From JBBPZA01 sp963728925 (GTDB lineage Bacteria > Actinomycetota > Thermoleophilia > Solirubrobacterales > Solirubrobacteraceae), in NCBI GenBank assembly GCA_963728925.1, contig CAVSMB010000005.1, positions 1 through 64,000 of the forward strand: a stretch of DNA of 64,000 nucleotides, in the 5' to 3' direction. Shown here piece by piece: positions 44,138 through 52,992 of this stretch (its first letter is position 1; each line of letters opens with the position of its first letter). The position numbers and the translations under genes are program-made. The notes under the pieces were generated by a model. It worked only from the letters and a program-made list of their open reading frames with translations, searched no databases and had not been told where the DNA came from.

Positions 44138-44806
44138 TCAGGTCAGCACGTTCACGGCCCTGGCGACGACGAGGCCGATGATCGCGAGCGAGACCAGCGC
44201 CTGGACGACCATCGTCAGCTTGGCCCAGTGGGTCATCGGCATGGCGTCGGTCGGGCTGAAGGCGGTGCTGTTCGTGAAGGCGACGTAGAGGTAGTCGAGG
44301 AACGCGGGTCTCCAGCCCGGCGGTGCGAGCTCGGGGTTGAGCTGCTGGGGAAAGGCGAAGTCGGGATGCCGCGGCAGGCCGGCGGAGCGGACGGCCGGGC
44401 CGCCGCAATCGAGGCCCCAGTAGAGGAGCGCGAACGCGAGGTTGTCGCCGACCAGGACCAGCGCTCCGGCGGCCAGGAGGGGGCCGGGCGAGTTGGTCTC
44501 CCCGCCGCCGGCGATCAGGCGGGCGACCAGGACGACGGTCGCCCACAGCGCCGCCGCCACGAGCAGTCCGACGAGGACGAGCAACGCGCATCGCAACCTG
44601 GTCGAGCGCCGGTCGAGCTCGGCGTGGTTGCTCGCCAGCAGCACGACGAGCAGCCATCCCTCGACGAGCGGGATCAGCCAGGCGGGGCCGAGCGACCGCT
44701 CGGAGGGCAGTACGAGACGCAGGACGACGCTCAACGCGATGAACGCGAGCACCGCCGCCGCCGGCGGCCACCGCGGCTCACCGCCGACTCTCGAGGCGCG
44801 CCCCAC
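44138..44806 (-). CDS. Multi-TM membrane protein with ion-channel-like C-terminus
   Basis: 222 residues. TM helices: AAAVLAFIALSVVLRLVLP, LIPLVEGWLLVVLLASNHA, LLVLVGLLVAAALWATVVLV, LLAAGALVLVGDNLAFALLY and LTMVVQALVSLAIIGLVVAR. The segment FLDYLYVAFTNSTAFSPTDA followed by MPMTHWAKLTM is reminiscent of the pore loop of two-TM channel domains and occurs in actinobacterial DUF1345-like proteins. No selectivity filter TVGYG is present. It ends about 27 bp after motif copy b and precedes the GAP-family gene by 8 bp. Function unknown. Confidence 0.8.
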   Translation of the reverse strand: MGRASRVGGEPRWPPAAAVLAFIALSVVLRLVLPSERSLGPAWLIPLVEGWLLVVLLASNHAELDRRSTRLRCALLVLVGLLVAAALWATVVLVARLIAGGGETNSPGPLLAAGALVLVGDNLAFALLYWGLDCGGPAVRSAGLPRHPDFAFPQQLNPELAPPGWRPAFLDYLYVAFTNSTAFSPTDAMPMTHWAKLTMVVQALVSLAIIGLVVARAVNVLT

Positions 44807-44814
44807 CGCCAGGC

Positions 44815-45534
44815 TCAGGAGTTGATGACACCACGAACGACCAGGAAGACGCCCAGGAAGGCGAGCAGCCCGATCGCGATCTGCCGGCTGTTGTCCGAGA
44901 GCCAGCGATTCATGCGCTCCACCAGCTCACCCGTGCGCTCGGGGGCGAGGAACAGGCCGGCGAGCGGGATCTCGGCCAGCAGGAACATGATCAGGTTGAA
45001 GGCGAGGATCGCGGCGACCACTTCGGCGGTCGAGTAGTGATAGGAGGCGATGTCCTTGAGGGCGACCAGGTAGGCGGCGCCCGGGACGTTGATGGCCAAG
45101 CCGGCGGCGAACACGATCGGCACCGAGCCGCGGGAGAGGATGCGCTGCGACCAGGGCTCGCTGTCGTCCTTCGTCTCCTTCTTCTCCTCCTGCTTCTCCT
45201 TCCCCCGCGATGCCTTGCGCTGCGTGCGCCGCTCCCGCATGCGCTGGTCGGCCCTCATGGCGAGCGCGACGGCGGCCAGCAGAGCGAGCCCTCCGATGGC
45301 GAGGTCGACGGTCCAGCTCGGTCCGGAGCTCGGGCTGTCGAAGGCGCCCGAACTGTCGGCCGCGAAGACGATCGCCAGTCCGAGGACGATGCTGATGAAC
45401 ATGCCGCCCGCGTAGTAGGCGCCGAGCAGCGCTTTGGGCCTGGGCTGGGAGAGCAGGATCACCACGGCCGCGAGCAGGGTCGGGTAGAGGGCGGCGTCGA
45501 GCGCGAGGAACAACAGCTGGGCGAAGTGCCCCAT
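44815..45534 (-). CDS. GAP/Sap-family membrane protein
   Basis: 239 residues with six TM helices. Typical features are LDAALYPTLLAAVVILLSQP, ALLGAYYAGGMFISIVLGLA, VPIVFAAGLAINVPGAAYLV and VVAAILAFNLIMFLLAEIPL, with a Lys/Glu-rich loop (RGKEKQEEKKETKDDSEPW) between halves. The family includes mycobacterial proteins that help export surface glycolipids. A lipid-transport role is inferred only. Confidence 0.85.
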   Translation of the reverse strand: MGHFAQLLFLALDAALYPTLLAAVVILLSQPRPKALLGAYYAGGMFISIVLGLAIVFAADSSGAFDSPSSGPSWTVDLAIGGLALLAAVALAMRADQRMRERRTQRKASRGKEKQEEKKETKDDSEPWSQRILSRGSVPIVFAAGLAINVPGAAYLVALKDIASYHYSTAEVVAAILAFNLIMFLLAEIPLAGLFLAPERTGELVERMNRWLSDNSRQIAIGLLAFLGVFLVVRGVINS

Positions 45535-45567
45535 CGCTCGAGCGCGCCCGACCGCCGGCCTGTGGCC

Positions 45568-47019
45568 TCAGAGACCGCTCTCGGCGGCGAGGCGACCGGC
45601 GTCGATCGCCTCGACGAAGGCGCGATGGTCGCGCTCGTTCTGGTCGGCGTAGGACTCCGCGAACTCCGCCACGGCCCGGTCGAAGGTGTCCCCCGAGCCG
45701 AGGTAGGCCCCGATGGCCACGGCGTCCCCGGACCGGGCGTGGGCGCGAGCGAGCGTCCACGCGCATGCCCGCGCGTAGGCCGCCACCGTGTCAGGGGCCA
45801 TGGTCGCGACGTCGGCCGACGCCTTCCAGTCCCAGAGCTGGCGAACGTAGAAGTCGCGCTCGACGCCGTCGGGGGCGCTCACGCGCAGCCAGCCGAGCAG
45901 GATGTCGCTCGCCGCCTGCATCATGCGCTGGCCCTCGACGACGCGCTGGCCGGAGTTGTCGAACTCGCTCGCGCCCGCGTAGAGCTCCAGCACGGAGGCC
46001 TGCGCCTCCTTGGCCTGGAGGAAGAGCGGCTCCTCGCCGTCCCGGCCGAGCAGCAGGACGATCCACGCACGCGTCCCCACGCTGCCGACGCCGACGACCT
46101 TGCGGGCCAGGTGCGCGTAGTCGAAGCGGTCGAGCAGCCGGTGGCGGTCGACCGGGAGCGTCGATCGGTACTCCCGGAGCAGCGCGCGGATCCACTCCTC
46201 GAGCTCGTCGGCTGCCCTGCCCACGGACAGTTCCTCGACCGGCACGATGAGCGGCGGGTCGCCCGCGATCCGGACCTGCCCGTCGACGCGCTCGGTGAGC
46301 TTGGCGAAGGCGCGCATGCTGTCCTTCGTCCGCGCCTTCGCGCTGGTCCGCGCCACGCGCTTCGCGGAGCGGGCGCCGGCTTCCTGAGCCGCGAGCGCCT
46401 CCAGGGTCCGCGAATCCATGCGCGCGTACCACACGTCCAGCGGCGGCGCGCCCGCGAAGCCGCGCATCGCGATGCGGTACTGAGCAGCGGCCGCCCGGAG
46501 CATCGCGTGTCGCGTCTTGGCGGTGAACCCGCGCTCGCGGCCGGCTATCGCGACGCTCGCGAGCAGGCGCTTGACGTCCCACTCCCACGGCCCGGGGAGC
46601 GTCTCGTCGAAGTCGTTGAGGTCGAAGATCAGGTCTCGCTCGGGCGACGCGAAGCCGCCGAAGTTCGACATGTGGGCGTCGCCGCAGAGCTGCACCTCGA
46701 ACCCCGACGACGGGGTCGTCGCGAGGTCGCCCGCCATCACCGCGGCGCCGCCGCGGTAGAAGGCGAAGGGCGTCGTCGACATCCGCCCGTGGCGGATCGG
46801 CACGAGCTCAGGGACGCGGTCCTGCCCCTGCTCGGCGAGCACCTCGACCGGGTCGCGGTCGGCGGCGGGCGCCCACGCGGCATGGCTCGAGCGGGGCGCC
46901 TGCTCGCGCGCGGCCTTGCCCGCCTGCGCGCGCTCGCTGCGAGACGCGGGACGAGCACTGCGCTGCGTCGCCGTCGCCGGCTTGCGGCGGCGGGTGGTCC
47001 TGCGCGTGGTCGCGGTCAC
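45568..47019 (-). CDS. DUF2252 protein
   Basis: 483 residues from GTG 47019, with an Arg/Thr/Ala-rich N-terminal tail. The DUF2252 kinase-like fold is visible: RMSTTPFAFYRGGAAVMAGD, VQLCGDAHMSNFGGFASPER, LIFDLNDFDETLPGPWEWDV and KRLLASVAIAGRERG, then LFLQAKEAQASVLELYAG and VVEGQRMMQAASDILLGW. The residues H and D in GDAHMSNFG and NDFDE resemble a phosphotransfer site. Function unknown. GTGA overlap with the amphi-Trp gene. Confidence 0.9.
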   Translation of the reverse strand: MTATTRRTTRRRKPATATQRSARPASRSERAQAGKAAREQAPRSSHAAWAPAADRDPVEVLAEQGQDRVPELVPIRHGRMSTTPFAFYRGGAAVMAGDLATTPSSGFEVQLCGDAHMSNFGGFASPERDLIFDLNDFDETLPGPWEWDVKRLLASVAIAGRERGFTAKTRHAMLRAAAAQYRIAMRGFAGAPPLDVWYARMDSRTLEALAAQEAGARSAKRVARTSAKARTKDSMRAFAKLTERVDGQVRIAGDPPLIVPVEELSVGRAADELEEWIRALLREYRSTLPVDRHRLLDRFDYAHLARKVVGVGSVGTRAWIVLLLGRDGEEPLFLQAKEAQASVLELYAGASEFDNSGQRVVEGQRMMQAASDILLGWLRVSAPDGVERDFYVRQLWDWKASADVATMAPDTVAAYARACAWTLARAHARSGDAVAIGAYLGSGDTFDRAVAEFAESYADQNERDHRAFVEAIDAGRLAAESGL

Positions 47020-47234
47020 CACGTCAGCTCTATCTCGAACTCGCTGCCGTCGTCCTCGACCTCGAACTCGATCTTCAGCTCTACCCGGTCGGGCACCTTG
47101 GCGACGAAGCGGAGGTGGTCGCGTTCGAGGACGATGTCGTTGCCCGACGCGAGCTCGTCGGCGATCTCGCGCAGGCGCGCCGCGGCGTCCCCGCGCGAGA
47201 GGCTGACCTTCTCCTTCAACTCGAGCAGTTCCAC
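47016..47234 (-). CDS. Amphi-Trp domain protein
   Basis: 72 residues from GTG 47234 (GGGAG upstream). The characteristic sequence is ELKEKVSLSRGDAAARLREI, SGNDIVLERDHLRFVAKVPD and RVELKIEFEVEDDGSEFEIE ending LTW. This small alternating-strand domain is often found beside DUF2252 and stress genes. Role unknown. Confidence 0.88.
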   Translation of the reverse strand: MELLELKEKVSLSRGDAAARLREIADELASGNDIVLERDHLRFVAKVPDRVELKIEFEVEDDGSEFEIELTW

Positions 47235-47364
47235 CCGGTGCTCCCTTCGTCGACGTCCGAGCGCCACCTTCCCTCATCGCCGCCCCCGACGGCAAGCCTG
47301 TCCCCACCACAAGGCGAGGGTGGGCGGCCACGAGCCGGCCTGGGTCGCCGCCGGGCGAGCACGC

Positions 47365-49194
47365 TCACGGTCCCCGCCCGTTCGTCGGGATGAAGCCGCA
47401 GACGTGGGTTCCCGCCCCCGGCGCCGATCGGATGCTCAGGCGCCCGCCGACGGCCTCGAGCCTGTCGCGGAGGTTGGTCAGCCCCGCGCCTCCTCCCGCG
47501 TGCTCGACCTCGAAGCCAGGCCCGTCGTCACGGACCTCGAAGCGCAGGCCCGGGTCCTGGGCGACCACGACGCTGACCGTGCTCGCGCCGCGCGCGTGCT
47601 TGGCGACGTTCTGAAGCGCCTCCATGCATGCGAAGTAGACCGTCGCCTCGACCTCGGGCGGGTGGCGGTCCACGTTCGCGGCGTCGACGACGGTCGGCAG
47701 CGGCGCGGTGCGGGCGGCCGCGCGGAGCGCCTCGCCGAGCCCCCGCTCGGCGAGCAGCGGCGGATAGACGCCATGCGCGAAGGAGCGAACCAGGTCGATG
47801 GTGGCATCGACCTCGGGCTGGAGGGCGCGCACGGCACGGCCGCCGTCGGTCGAGTCGCGGTCGAGGTGCTCAGCGGTCAGCGCGAGCTTGATGCGCAACG
47901 CGACAAGGTGCTGCTGCGCGCCGTCGTGGAGGTCGCGCTCGATCGCCCGGCGCTCCTCCGCCGCGATCGCGACGATCCGCGCACGGGAGGCCGACAGCTC
48001 GTGAAGCGAGGTCTCGAGCCGGCCGACGAGCCGCTCGTTCTCCAGCGTGGTCAGCGCGTATGCAGCGGCCGCGCGCACGAGGTCGGGGTCGTCGAGCAGC
48101 GCCGCTTCATGGGAGACCGCCGCGATCGGGCGCCCGTCGGCGATGACCTCAGTCAACCCGCGCCCGCGGTCCTCCCCGGGCGTGCGCACCGCCCAGCCGG
48201 TCTCGTCGACCCAGCCTCCCGGCTCACCCGCACGCCAGTACACGATGCGCAGCTCCGGGTCCTCGAGCGCCTCGGCCATCGCCTCGCGCAGCTCCGGCGC
48301 GGTCGCGTGAGGACGGAGCGCGAGCGTCAGGCGCTGGAGGGCGCGGGCCACGAAGAGCCGCCGGCCGAGGAGGCCGGCCGCGAAGGCGACGGTCACCGCG
48401 GGCAGCGAGGCCAGGAAGATCCAGCCCAGCACGTCCTGGAGGCCGGGGGCCGCGTCGGCGCCACGCAGCCCGAGGTAGGCGCCCAGCACCACCGCGCGGG
48501 CCACGGCGATGGCCGCGACCGGCGCGAGGAGCCTGCGCCCCAGAGCGCCCGCGCGCGTCGTGCGTCCGACCATGACCACCGCCACCGCGGCGAAGAGGAC
48601 TACCGCGAGCACCTCGCGCAGCGGGCGGACCACGTCGTCCACCACGGCGGAATGGCCCGATCCGAGGACGAGGGCGCTGTCGGGGCAGCTCGCGGCGCAC
48701 GGCGCCCACACGGACGGTTCGGGAAAGGGCACGATGAAGGCGGTCGGCAGGTAGAGCAGGCCGGCGACGGCCGCGATCGCCCACACCAGGCGCCGGTCGG
48801 TCTCCCCGCGCAGGCGCCCGGTCGGGAAGGCGAGGATCAGGTAGACGAGCACCGGCTCGACCACCCACGCGGCGATCCGGCCGATCCCGAACAGCACGCC
48901 GTCGCCCGACTCGGCGAGGCAGATGAGCGACCACAGCACGCCGGCCCCGACGAGCAGCAGCGCGAAGCGGTCGTCGCGCCGGCGCGAGAGGCGGACCAGC
49001 CCGATCCCGATCGGCACGGCGATGCCGACGCAGCGCGCGGCAAGCAGCCCGGCACGGCCGTCGGGCGCGGTGGCGAACGACAGCGTCACGACGGCCGCGG
49101 CGAAGAGGCATCCGGCGAGCAGCGGTGCTCGTCCCGTCCCGACGACCGGCTGGACCTGGCGACCCGCCGGGATGGTTTCTGCGGTTGCGACCAT
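47365..49194 (-). CDS. Sensor histidine kinase (NarL-type partner)
   Basis: 609 residues. The N-terminal third has about eight TM helices (for example PLLAGCLFAAAVVTLSFATA, VEPVLVYLILAFPTGRL and VLAVVLFAAVAVVMVG). A short GAF-like region follows, then the HisKA_3 box IAAEERRAIERDLHDGAQQH with the phosphoacceptor His near residue 420, and a HATPase_c domain ending GGGAGLTNLRDRLEAVGGRL. ATG 49194 is chosen. The receiver-only regulator lies just upstream; the stimulus is probably membrane or redox related but not readable. Confidence 0.92.
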   Translation of the reverse strand: MVATAETIPAGRQVQPVVGTGRAPLLAGCLFAAAVVTLSFATAPDGRAGLLAARCVGIAVPIGIGLVRLSRRRDDRFALLLVGAGVLWSLICLAESGDGVLFGIGRIAAWVVEPVLVYLILAFPTGRLRGETDRRLVWAIAAVAGLLYLPTAFIVPFPEPSVWAPCAASCPDSALVLGSGHSAVVDDVVRPLREVLAVVLFAAVAVVMVGRTTRAGALGRRLLAPVAAIAVARAVVLGAYLGLRGADAAPGLQDVLGWIFLASLPAVTVAFAAGLLGRRLFVARALQRLTLALRPHATAPELREAMAEALEDPELRIVYWRAGEPGGWVDETGWAVRTPGEDRGRGLTEVIADGRPIAAVSHEAALLDDPDLVRAAAAYALTTLENERLVGRLETSLHELSASRARIVAIAAEERRAIERDLHDGAQQHLVALRIKLALTAEHLDRDSTDGGRAVRALQPEVDATIDLVRSFAHGVYPPLLAERGLGEALRAAARTAPLPTVVDAANVDRHPPEVEATVYFACMEALQNVAKHARGASTVSVVVAQDPGLRFEVRDDGPGFEVEHAGGGAGLTNLRDRLEAVGGRLSIRSAPGAGTHVCGFIPTNGRGP

Positions 49195-49264
49195 CGGTGG
49201 TCGCCGCCAACGTAACGATCCGGGGGTTGCTTGACAACGCCGATCGGCGCGGGAAAGGGCCTTT

Positions 49265-49708
49265 TCAGGACTGTTTGGCGCGGCCGTGCTCGCCCCAGAC
49301 GCGCCGCAGCACGGCCGCCCCGAAGTCGCGCTTGCGCAGGAGCTCCGCCGCACCGCAGGACGCGACGCCGGCGGGGAGGTTCGGCGGTTCCTCGATCGAG
49401 AGCAGCACGACGACGGAGCCCGGCTGGTCGACGTTCAGCCGTTGCGCCGTCTCGATGCCGTCCATCTCGTCCATCCGCACGTCGAGGAGCACGAGATCGG
49501 GATGGAGCTCGGCGGCCGCGGTCAGGGCATGGCATCCCGAGTCGGCCTCCCCCGCGAGCTCGAACTCGGGAGTGGCGTCGATCACCAGGCGGGCGGCGGC
49601 GCGGAAGACCGCCTGGTCGTCGACCACGAGCACGCTGACCGGGCGCCCCTCTTCCGCGGGTGGCGAGGACATTCCCATCGCGCGTCCTGACCGCGACAGG
49701 TCGGCCAT
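49265..49708 (-). CDS. Receiver-only response regulator
   Basis: 147 residues containing a REC domain alone: VSVLVVDDQAVFRAAARLVI, LVLLDVRMDEMDGIE with the phospho-Asp, SVVVLLSIEE with the conserved Ser and LLRKRDF with the Lys. The protein stops where a LuxR-type DNA-binding domain would normally follow. It may be a phosphate sink or bind a partner protein. A palindromic motif is upstream with a -10-like TAGCTT at 49771-49776 (minus strand). Confidence 0.9.
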   Translation of the reverse strand: MADLSRSGRAMGMSSPPAEEGRPVSVLVVDDQAVFRAAARLVIDATPEFELAGEADSGCHALTAAAELHPDLVLLDVRMDEMDGIETAQRLNVDQPGSVVVLLSIEEPPNLPAGVASCGAAELLRKRDFGAAVLRRVWGEHGRAKQS

Positions 49709-49798
49709 GGATCCTCCTCACGGGTTCGGCGTCGTCAATACGTCGGCCGCCCTGTTCGGCCGGTGGAGTCAAGCTAGGCCCGGCGACTGCGGCCCGCA

Positions 49799-49817
49799 TC
49801 ATCCGAAGCGGGTGATC
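49799..49817. promoter_or_regulatory. Palindromic motif, copy c (divergent control region)
   Basis: TCATCCGAAGCGGGTGATC, a weaker copy. It sits in the 218-bp gap between the divergent receiver-only regulator and the MalT-like regulator. On the minus strand its centre is about 31 bp from a -10-like TAGCTT. Confidence 0.5.
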
Positions 49818-49926
49818 CTCGATGGGCGCAGCGCCCATCCGCGACCGGGTGGTGCGCACCTCCTCGTGACCCGGGGGTGTGCCCCCTTGCTCCGCCGCCG
49901 CGGTGCGGGGAGTGTCGTCCTGGCCC

Positions 49927-52185
49927 ATGCCCGACCCGCTGCCGACGCCCCAGCCCGCGGCCAGTCTTGGCCGCCCACCGGCCTTCGGCGCCGGCCTGGT
50001 CTCGCGGCCGCGGCTCCTGCGTCGCCTCGCCGAGGGCGCCGGAGCGACGGTCGTGCTCGTCGCGGCGCCCGCGGGTCACGGCAAGACCACCCTGCTCGCG
50101 GACTGGGCGCGCCAGGACGGCCGGCCCTTCGCGTGGGTCGACGTCGACGACTCCCTCGACGATCCCTCGCGGCTGGTCGCGGCCGTCACCGGCGCGCTCG
50201 ACGTGTGCTCGGGCCGCAGGTCCGCCGCAGCGGTCACGAGGCTGCCCGCCCGCGCCTCGACACTCGACCTGCGCCGTCTCGATCGCTGCCTCGAGGGCCG
50301 GCCGCCCTTCGTGCTGGTGCTCGACGACGCCCACCGCCTCCGGCGCGAGGCGACGCTCGAGGTCGTCCGCGCGCTCGCCGCAGGCGTGCCCGCCGGCTCG
50401 CAGGTCGCGCTCGCCACGCGAACCGCGCTTCCCCTTCCCGTCGGCCGGATGCGCGCCCACCGCATGCTCACCGAGCTTCGGGCCGACGAGCTCGCGATGA
50501 CCGCGGCGGAGGCGGGCACGCTGCTCGCGATGGCCGGCGTGGTCCTCGGCCGGGAGGACGTGGAGAGGCTCGTCGCCTGCACCGAGGGCTGGCCCGCCTG
50601 CCTCTATCTCGCTGCGGTCGCGCTGCGCGACGCCCTCGACGTGCCGGGCGCGGTGGCCGGGTTCGGGGGCGATGACGCGCTGGTCGCGGGCTACCTGCGC
50701 GACGAGGTGCTGACCAGCCTGCCCGCGCGCTCGCTCGACTTCCTGCGGCGCGCGTCCGTCGTCGAGCGGCTGTCCGGCGATCTGTGCGACGCCCTGCTCG
50801 AGCGCAGCGGGTCGGCCGTGTTGCTCGACGAGCTCGCCGGCGCTGAGCTCCTGCTCCGGCCGCTCGACCGTCGCGGCCAGGCCCATCGCCTGCCGCGCCC
50901 GCTCGCCGAGGTGCTGCGCTCCGACCTGCGCCGGCTCGAGCCGGAGGCCGAGCCTGCACTGCAGCGGCGCGCCGCGGCATGGCACGTCGAGCACGGGGAC
51001 CTCGCGGTGGGGATCGAGCACGCGATCGCAGGCGGCGACGCCGCGCTCGCCGGCAAGCTGCTGCTCGCCGCCGTCCCGAGCCACGTGTCACCCGGCCGCG
51101 ACGCGACGTTGCAGCGCTGGCTCGGCGCCTTCACCGCGGGGCAGACGGCGGCGCATCCCGCACTCGCGCTCGCCACGGCTCACCGGCACTTCGTCCGCGG
51201 CGAGCTCGACGCCGTCCAGCAGTGGGAGGGCGCCGCGCGTCGCGCCCTGGCGAGCTCGCCGCCGGACACCGCTCGCTCGCTGCACGGTGGCGTCCAGCTG
51301 CTGCGCGCCGCCGCCGCGCCCGACGGCATCGCCGCCATGGGGCGCGACGCCGCACAGGCCTGCGAGCTCGAGCCCGAGGACAGTCCCTGGCGGGCGTTGT
51401 GCTGCCTGCTCCACGGCGTCTCCCTCCACCTGACGGACCAGCCGGCGTCGGCGGAGGCCCGGCTCGAGGAGGGCGCCCGGCGGGGCGCCGTCGCCGCGCC
51501 CAACGTCCAGACGCTGTGCCTCGCGCAGCTCGCGCTTCTCGCGGTCGAGCGAGAGGACTGGGAGGTCGGCGCCGCGCTCGCCGCGCGCGCGCGGGCGCAG
51601 GTCGAGCGCATCGGGCTCGACTGCTGTCCGACGTCCGCGCTCGTGTACGCCGCAGCGGCAGCGCTCGGCGCCTGTCAGGGACGTGTCGACGATGCGCGCG
51701 CGGACGGGAGCCGGGCAAGCGAGCTCCTCGACGCGTTGCCCGACTTCGCCCCGTGGTACGACGTCGAGGCGCGGCTCGCGCTCGCGCGGGCGGCGTTGCG
51801 ACTCGGAGACCTCGCGTGGGCCCGGGAGCTGCTCGTCGGCGCTCGCCGCCGGCTGCGCCGGGTCCCTGACGCTCCCGCGCTGTGCCGCTGGGCGGCCGAG
51901 CTCGAGGAACGCGAGCGCTGCGCGCGCGAGGCGGGCCCATCGCTGCCCTGCAGCTTCACCACCGCCGAGCTGCGCGTGGTCGGCTTTCTGCCCACGCACC
52001 TCACCTTCAAGGAGATCGCCGGCTGCCTGTTCGTGTCTGCGAACACCGTGAAGACCCAGGCCCACGCGGTATACCGCAAGCTCGACGCCTCCTCGCGCTC
52101 AGAGGCCGTGAACCGTGCGGTCGAGATGGGCCTGCTCGACCGCTCCGCGTCGGGCCCCGGTCACGCGGCGCTCCTCGCGCTCTGA
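49927..52185 (+). CDS. MalT-like LuxR-family ATP-binding transcriptional regulator
   Basis: 752 residues. The N-terminal STAND-type ATPase has Walker A LVAAPAGHGKTTLLADWARQ near residue 43 and Walker B FVLVLDDAHRLRREA. A winged-helix part (LDFLRRASVVERLSGDLCDA) and a long helical TPR-like region follow. The C-terminal LuxR HTH reads FTTAELRVVGFLPTHLTFKEIAGCLF and SANTVKTQAHAVYRKLDASS. ATG 49927 is chosen. The effector ligand is unknown. It and the NarL-type gene downstream are co-directional, 37 bp apart. Confidence 0.9.
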   Translation: MPDPLPTPQPAASLGRPPAFGAGLVSRPRLLRRLAEGAGATVVLVAAPAGHGKTTLLADWARQDGRPFAWVDVDDSLDDPSRLVAAVTGALDVCSGRRSAAAVTRLPARASTLDLRRLDRCLEGRPPFVLVLDDAHRLRREATLEVVRALAAGVPAGSQVALATRTALPLPVGRMRAHRMLTELRADELAMTAAEAGTLLAMAGVVLGREDVERLVACTEGWPACLYLAAVALRDALDVPGAVAGFGGDDALVAGYLRDEVLTSLPARSLDFLRRASVVERLSGDLCDALLERSGSAVLLDELAGAELLLRPLDRRGQAHRLPRPLAEVLRSDLRRLEPEAEPALQRRAAAWHVEHGDLAVGIEHAIAGGDAALAGKLLLAAVPSHVSPGRDATLQRWLGAFTAGQTAAHPALALATAHRHFVRGELDAVQQWEGAARRALASSPPDTARSLHGGVQLLRAAAAPDGIAAMGRDAAQACELEPEDSPWRALCCLLHGVSLHLTDQPASAEARLEEGARRGAVAAPNVQTLCLAQLALLAVEREDWEVGAALAARARAQVERIGLDCCPTSALVYAAAAALGACQGRVDDARADGSRASELLDALPDFAPWYDVEARLALARAALRLGDLAWARELLVGARRRLRRVPDAPALCRWAAELEERERCAREAGPSLPCSFTTAELRVVGFLPTHLTFKEIAGCLFVSANTVKTQAHAVYRKLDASSRSEAVNRAVEMGLLDRSASGPGHAALLAL

Positions 52186-52222
52186 CGGCGCCGCGCTCGC
52201 ACGCTCCGATACGGTCCGCCTC

Positions 52223-52912
52223 GTGCGCGTCCGCGTGGTCATGGCCGAGGACAGCTACCTCGTCCGCGAGGGGCTGGGCGAGCTGCTCGCCACCGATCCC
52301 GAGATCGAGCTCGTGGCGGTGGCGCGCGACGCCGCCGAGCTGGTCGCGGCGGTCGAGCGCGAGTGGCCCGACGTCGTCCTCACCGACGTGCGCATGCCGC
52401 CCGACCTCGAGCGTGAGGGCATCCGCGTGGCGGGCCAGCTGCGCGAGACCCATCCCGAGATCGGGGTGGTCGTGCTCAGCCAGTACGCCGACGCGAGCTA
52501 CGCGATCGAGCTGCTCGAGGGCGGCTCGGGCGGCCGTGCCTACCTGCTCAAGGAGCGCGTGGGCGACCGCGCGGAGATCGGCGCGGCCATCCGCGCGGTC
52601 GCCGAAGGGGGTTCGGTCATCGACTCGAAGATCGTCGACGCGCTGATCGCCGAGCGTGCGCGCGCGGTCGACTCCCGGCTCGGCGACCTCACCGCGCGCG
52701 AGCACGAGGTGCTGGCCGAGGTGGCCGCCGGGAAGAGCAACGCGGCGATCGCCGAGGGCTTGTTCCTGACCAAGCGGGCGGTCGAGAAGCACATCAACGC
52801 GATCTTCCTCAAGCTCAACCTGCGCGAGTCCGAGGACGTCAGCCGCCGCGTCAAGGCCGCCCTGATCTTCCTGGCCGAGGAGGGCAGGCCTGTCTCGCCC
52901 CCCGCGCCCTGA
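52223..52912 (+). CDS. NarL-family response regulator
   Basis: 229 residues. Receiver: VRVVMAEDSYLVREGLGELL, VVLTDVRMPPDLE (phospho-Asp), GVVVLSQYADASYAIELLE and RAYLLKERVGDRAEIGAAIR. HTH: LTAREHEVLAEVAAGKSNAA and KRAVEKHINAIFLKLNLRES. GTG 52223 start. A palindromic motif follows its stop by 30 bp, ahead of the next gene. It is a good candidate for the protein that binds that motif. Confidence 0.92.
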   Translation: MRVRVVMAEDSYLVREGLGELLATDPEIELVAVARDAAELVAAVEREWPDVVLTDVRMPPDLEREGIRVAGQLRETHPEIGVVVLSQYADASYAIELLEGGSGGRAYLLKERVGDRAEIGAAIRAVAEGGSVIDSKIVDALIAERARAVDSRLGDLTAREHEVLAEVAAGKSNAAIAEGLFLTKRAVEKHINAIFLKLNLRESEDVSRRVKAALIFLAEEGRPVSPPAP

Positions 52913-52941
52913 GCGGCCGGGGTCCCGCCCAGGTGCGCAGA

Positions 52942-52960
52942 TCACCCGATCCGGGCGATG
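52942..52960. promoter_or_regulatory. Palindromic motif, copy d
   Basis: TCACCCGATCCGGGCGATG, identical over 19 bases to the copy at 44101. The centre is about 30 bp upstream of a -10-like TAGGGT (52980-52985), which would start RNA at about 52992, i.e. nearly at the GTG 52993 of the next gene. That spacing puts the motif near -42, typical of an activator site. Confidence 0.65.
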
Positions 52961-52992
52961 CGTCCGCCGGGCGGGCGCGTAGGGTCGGGTGC

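Noticed and set aside
45037..49215. 1392-codon plus-strand open frame
   Set aside because: It runs antisense through parts of the GAP-family gene, DUF2252, the amphi-Trp gene and the histidine kinase, so it cannot be a single gene.
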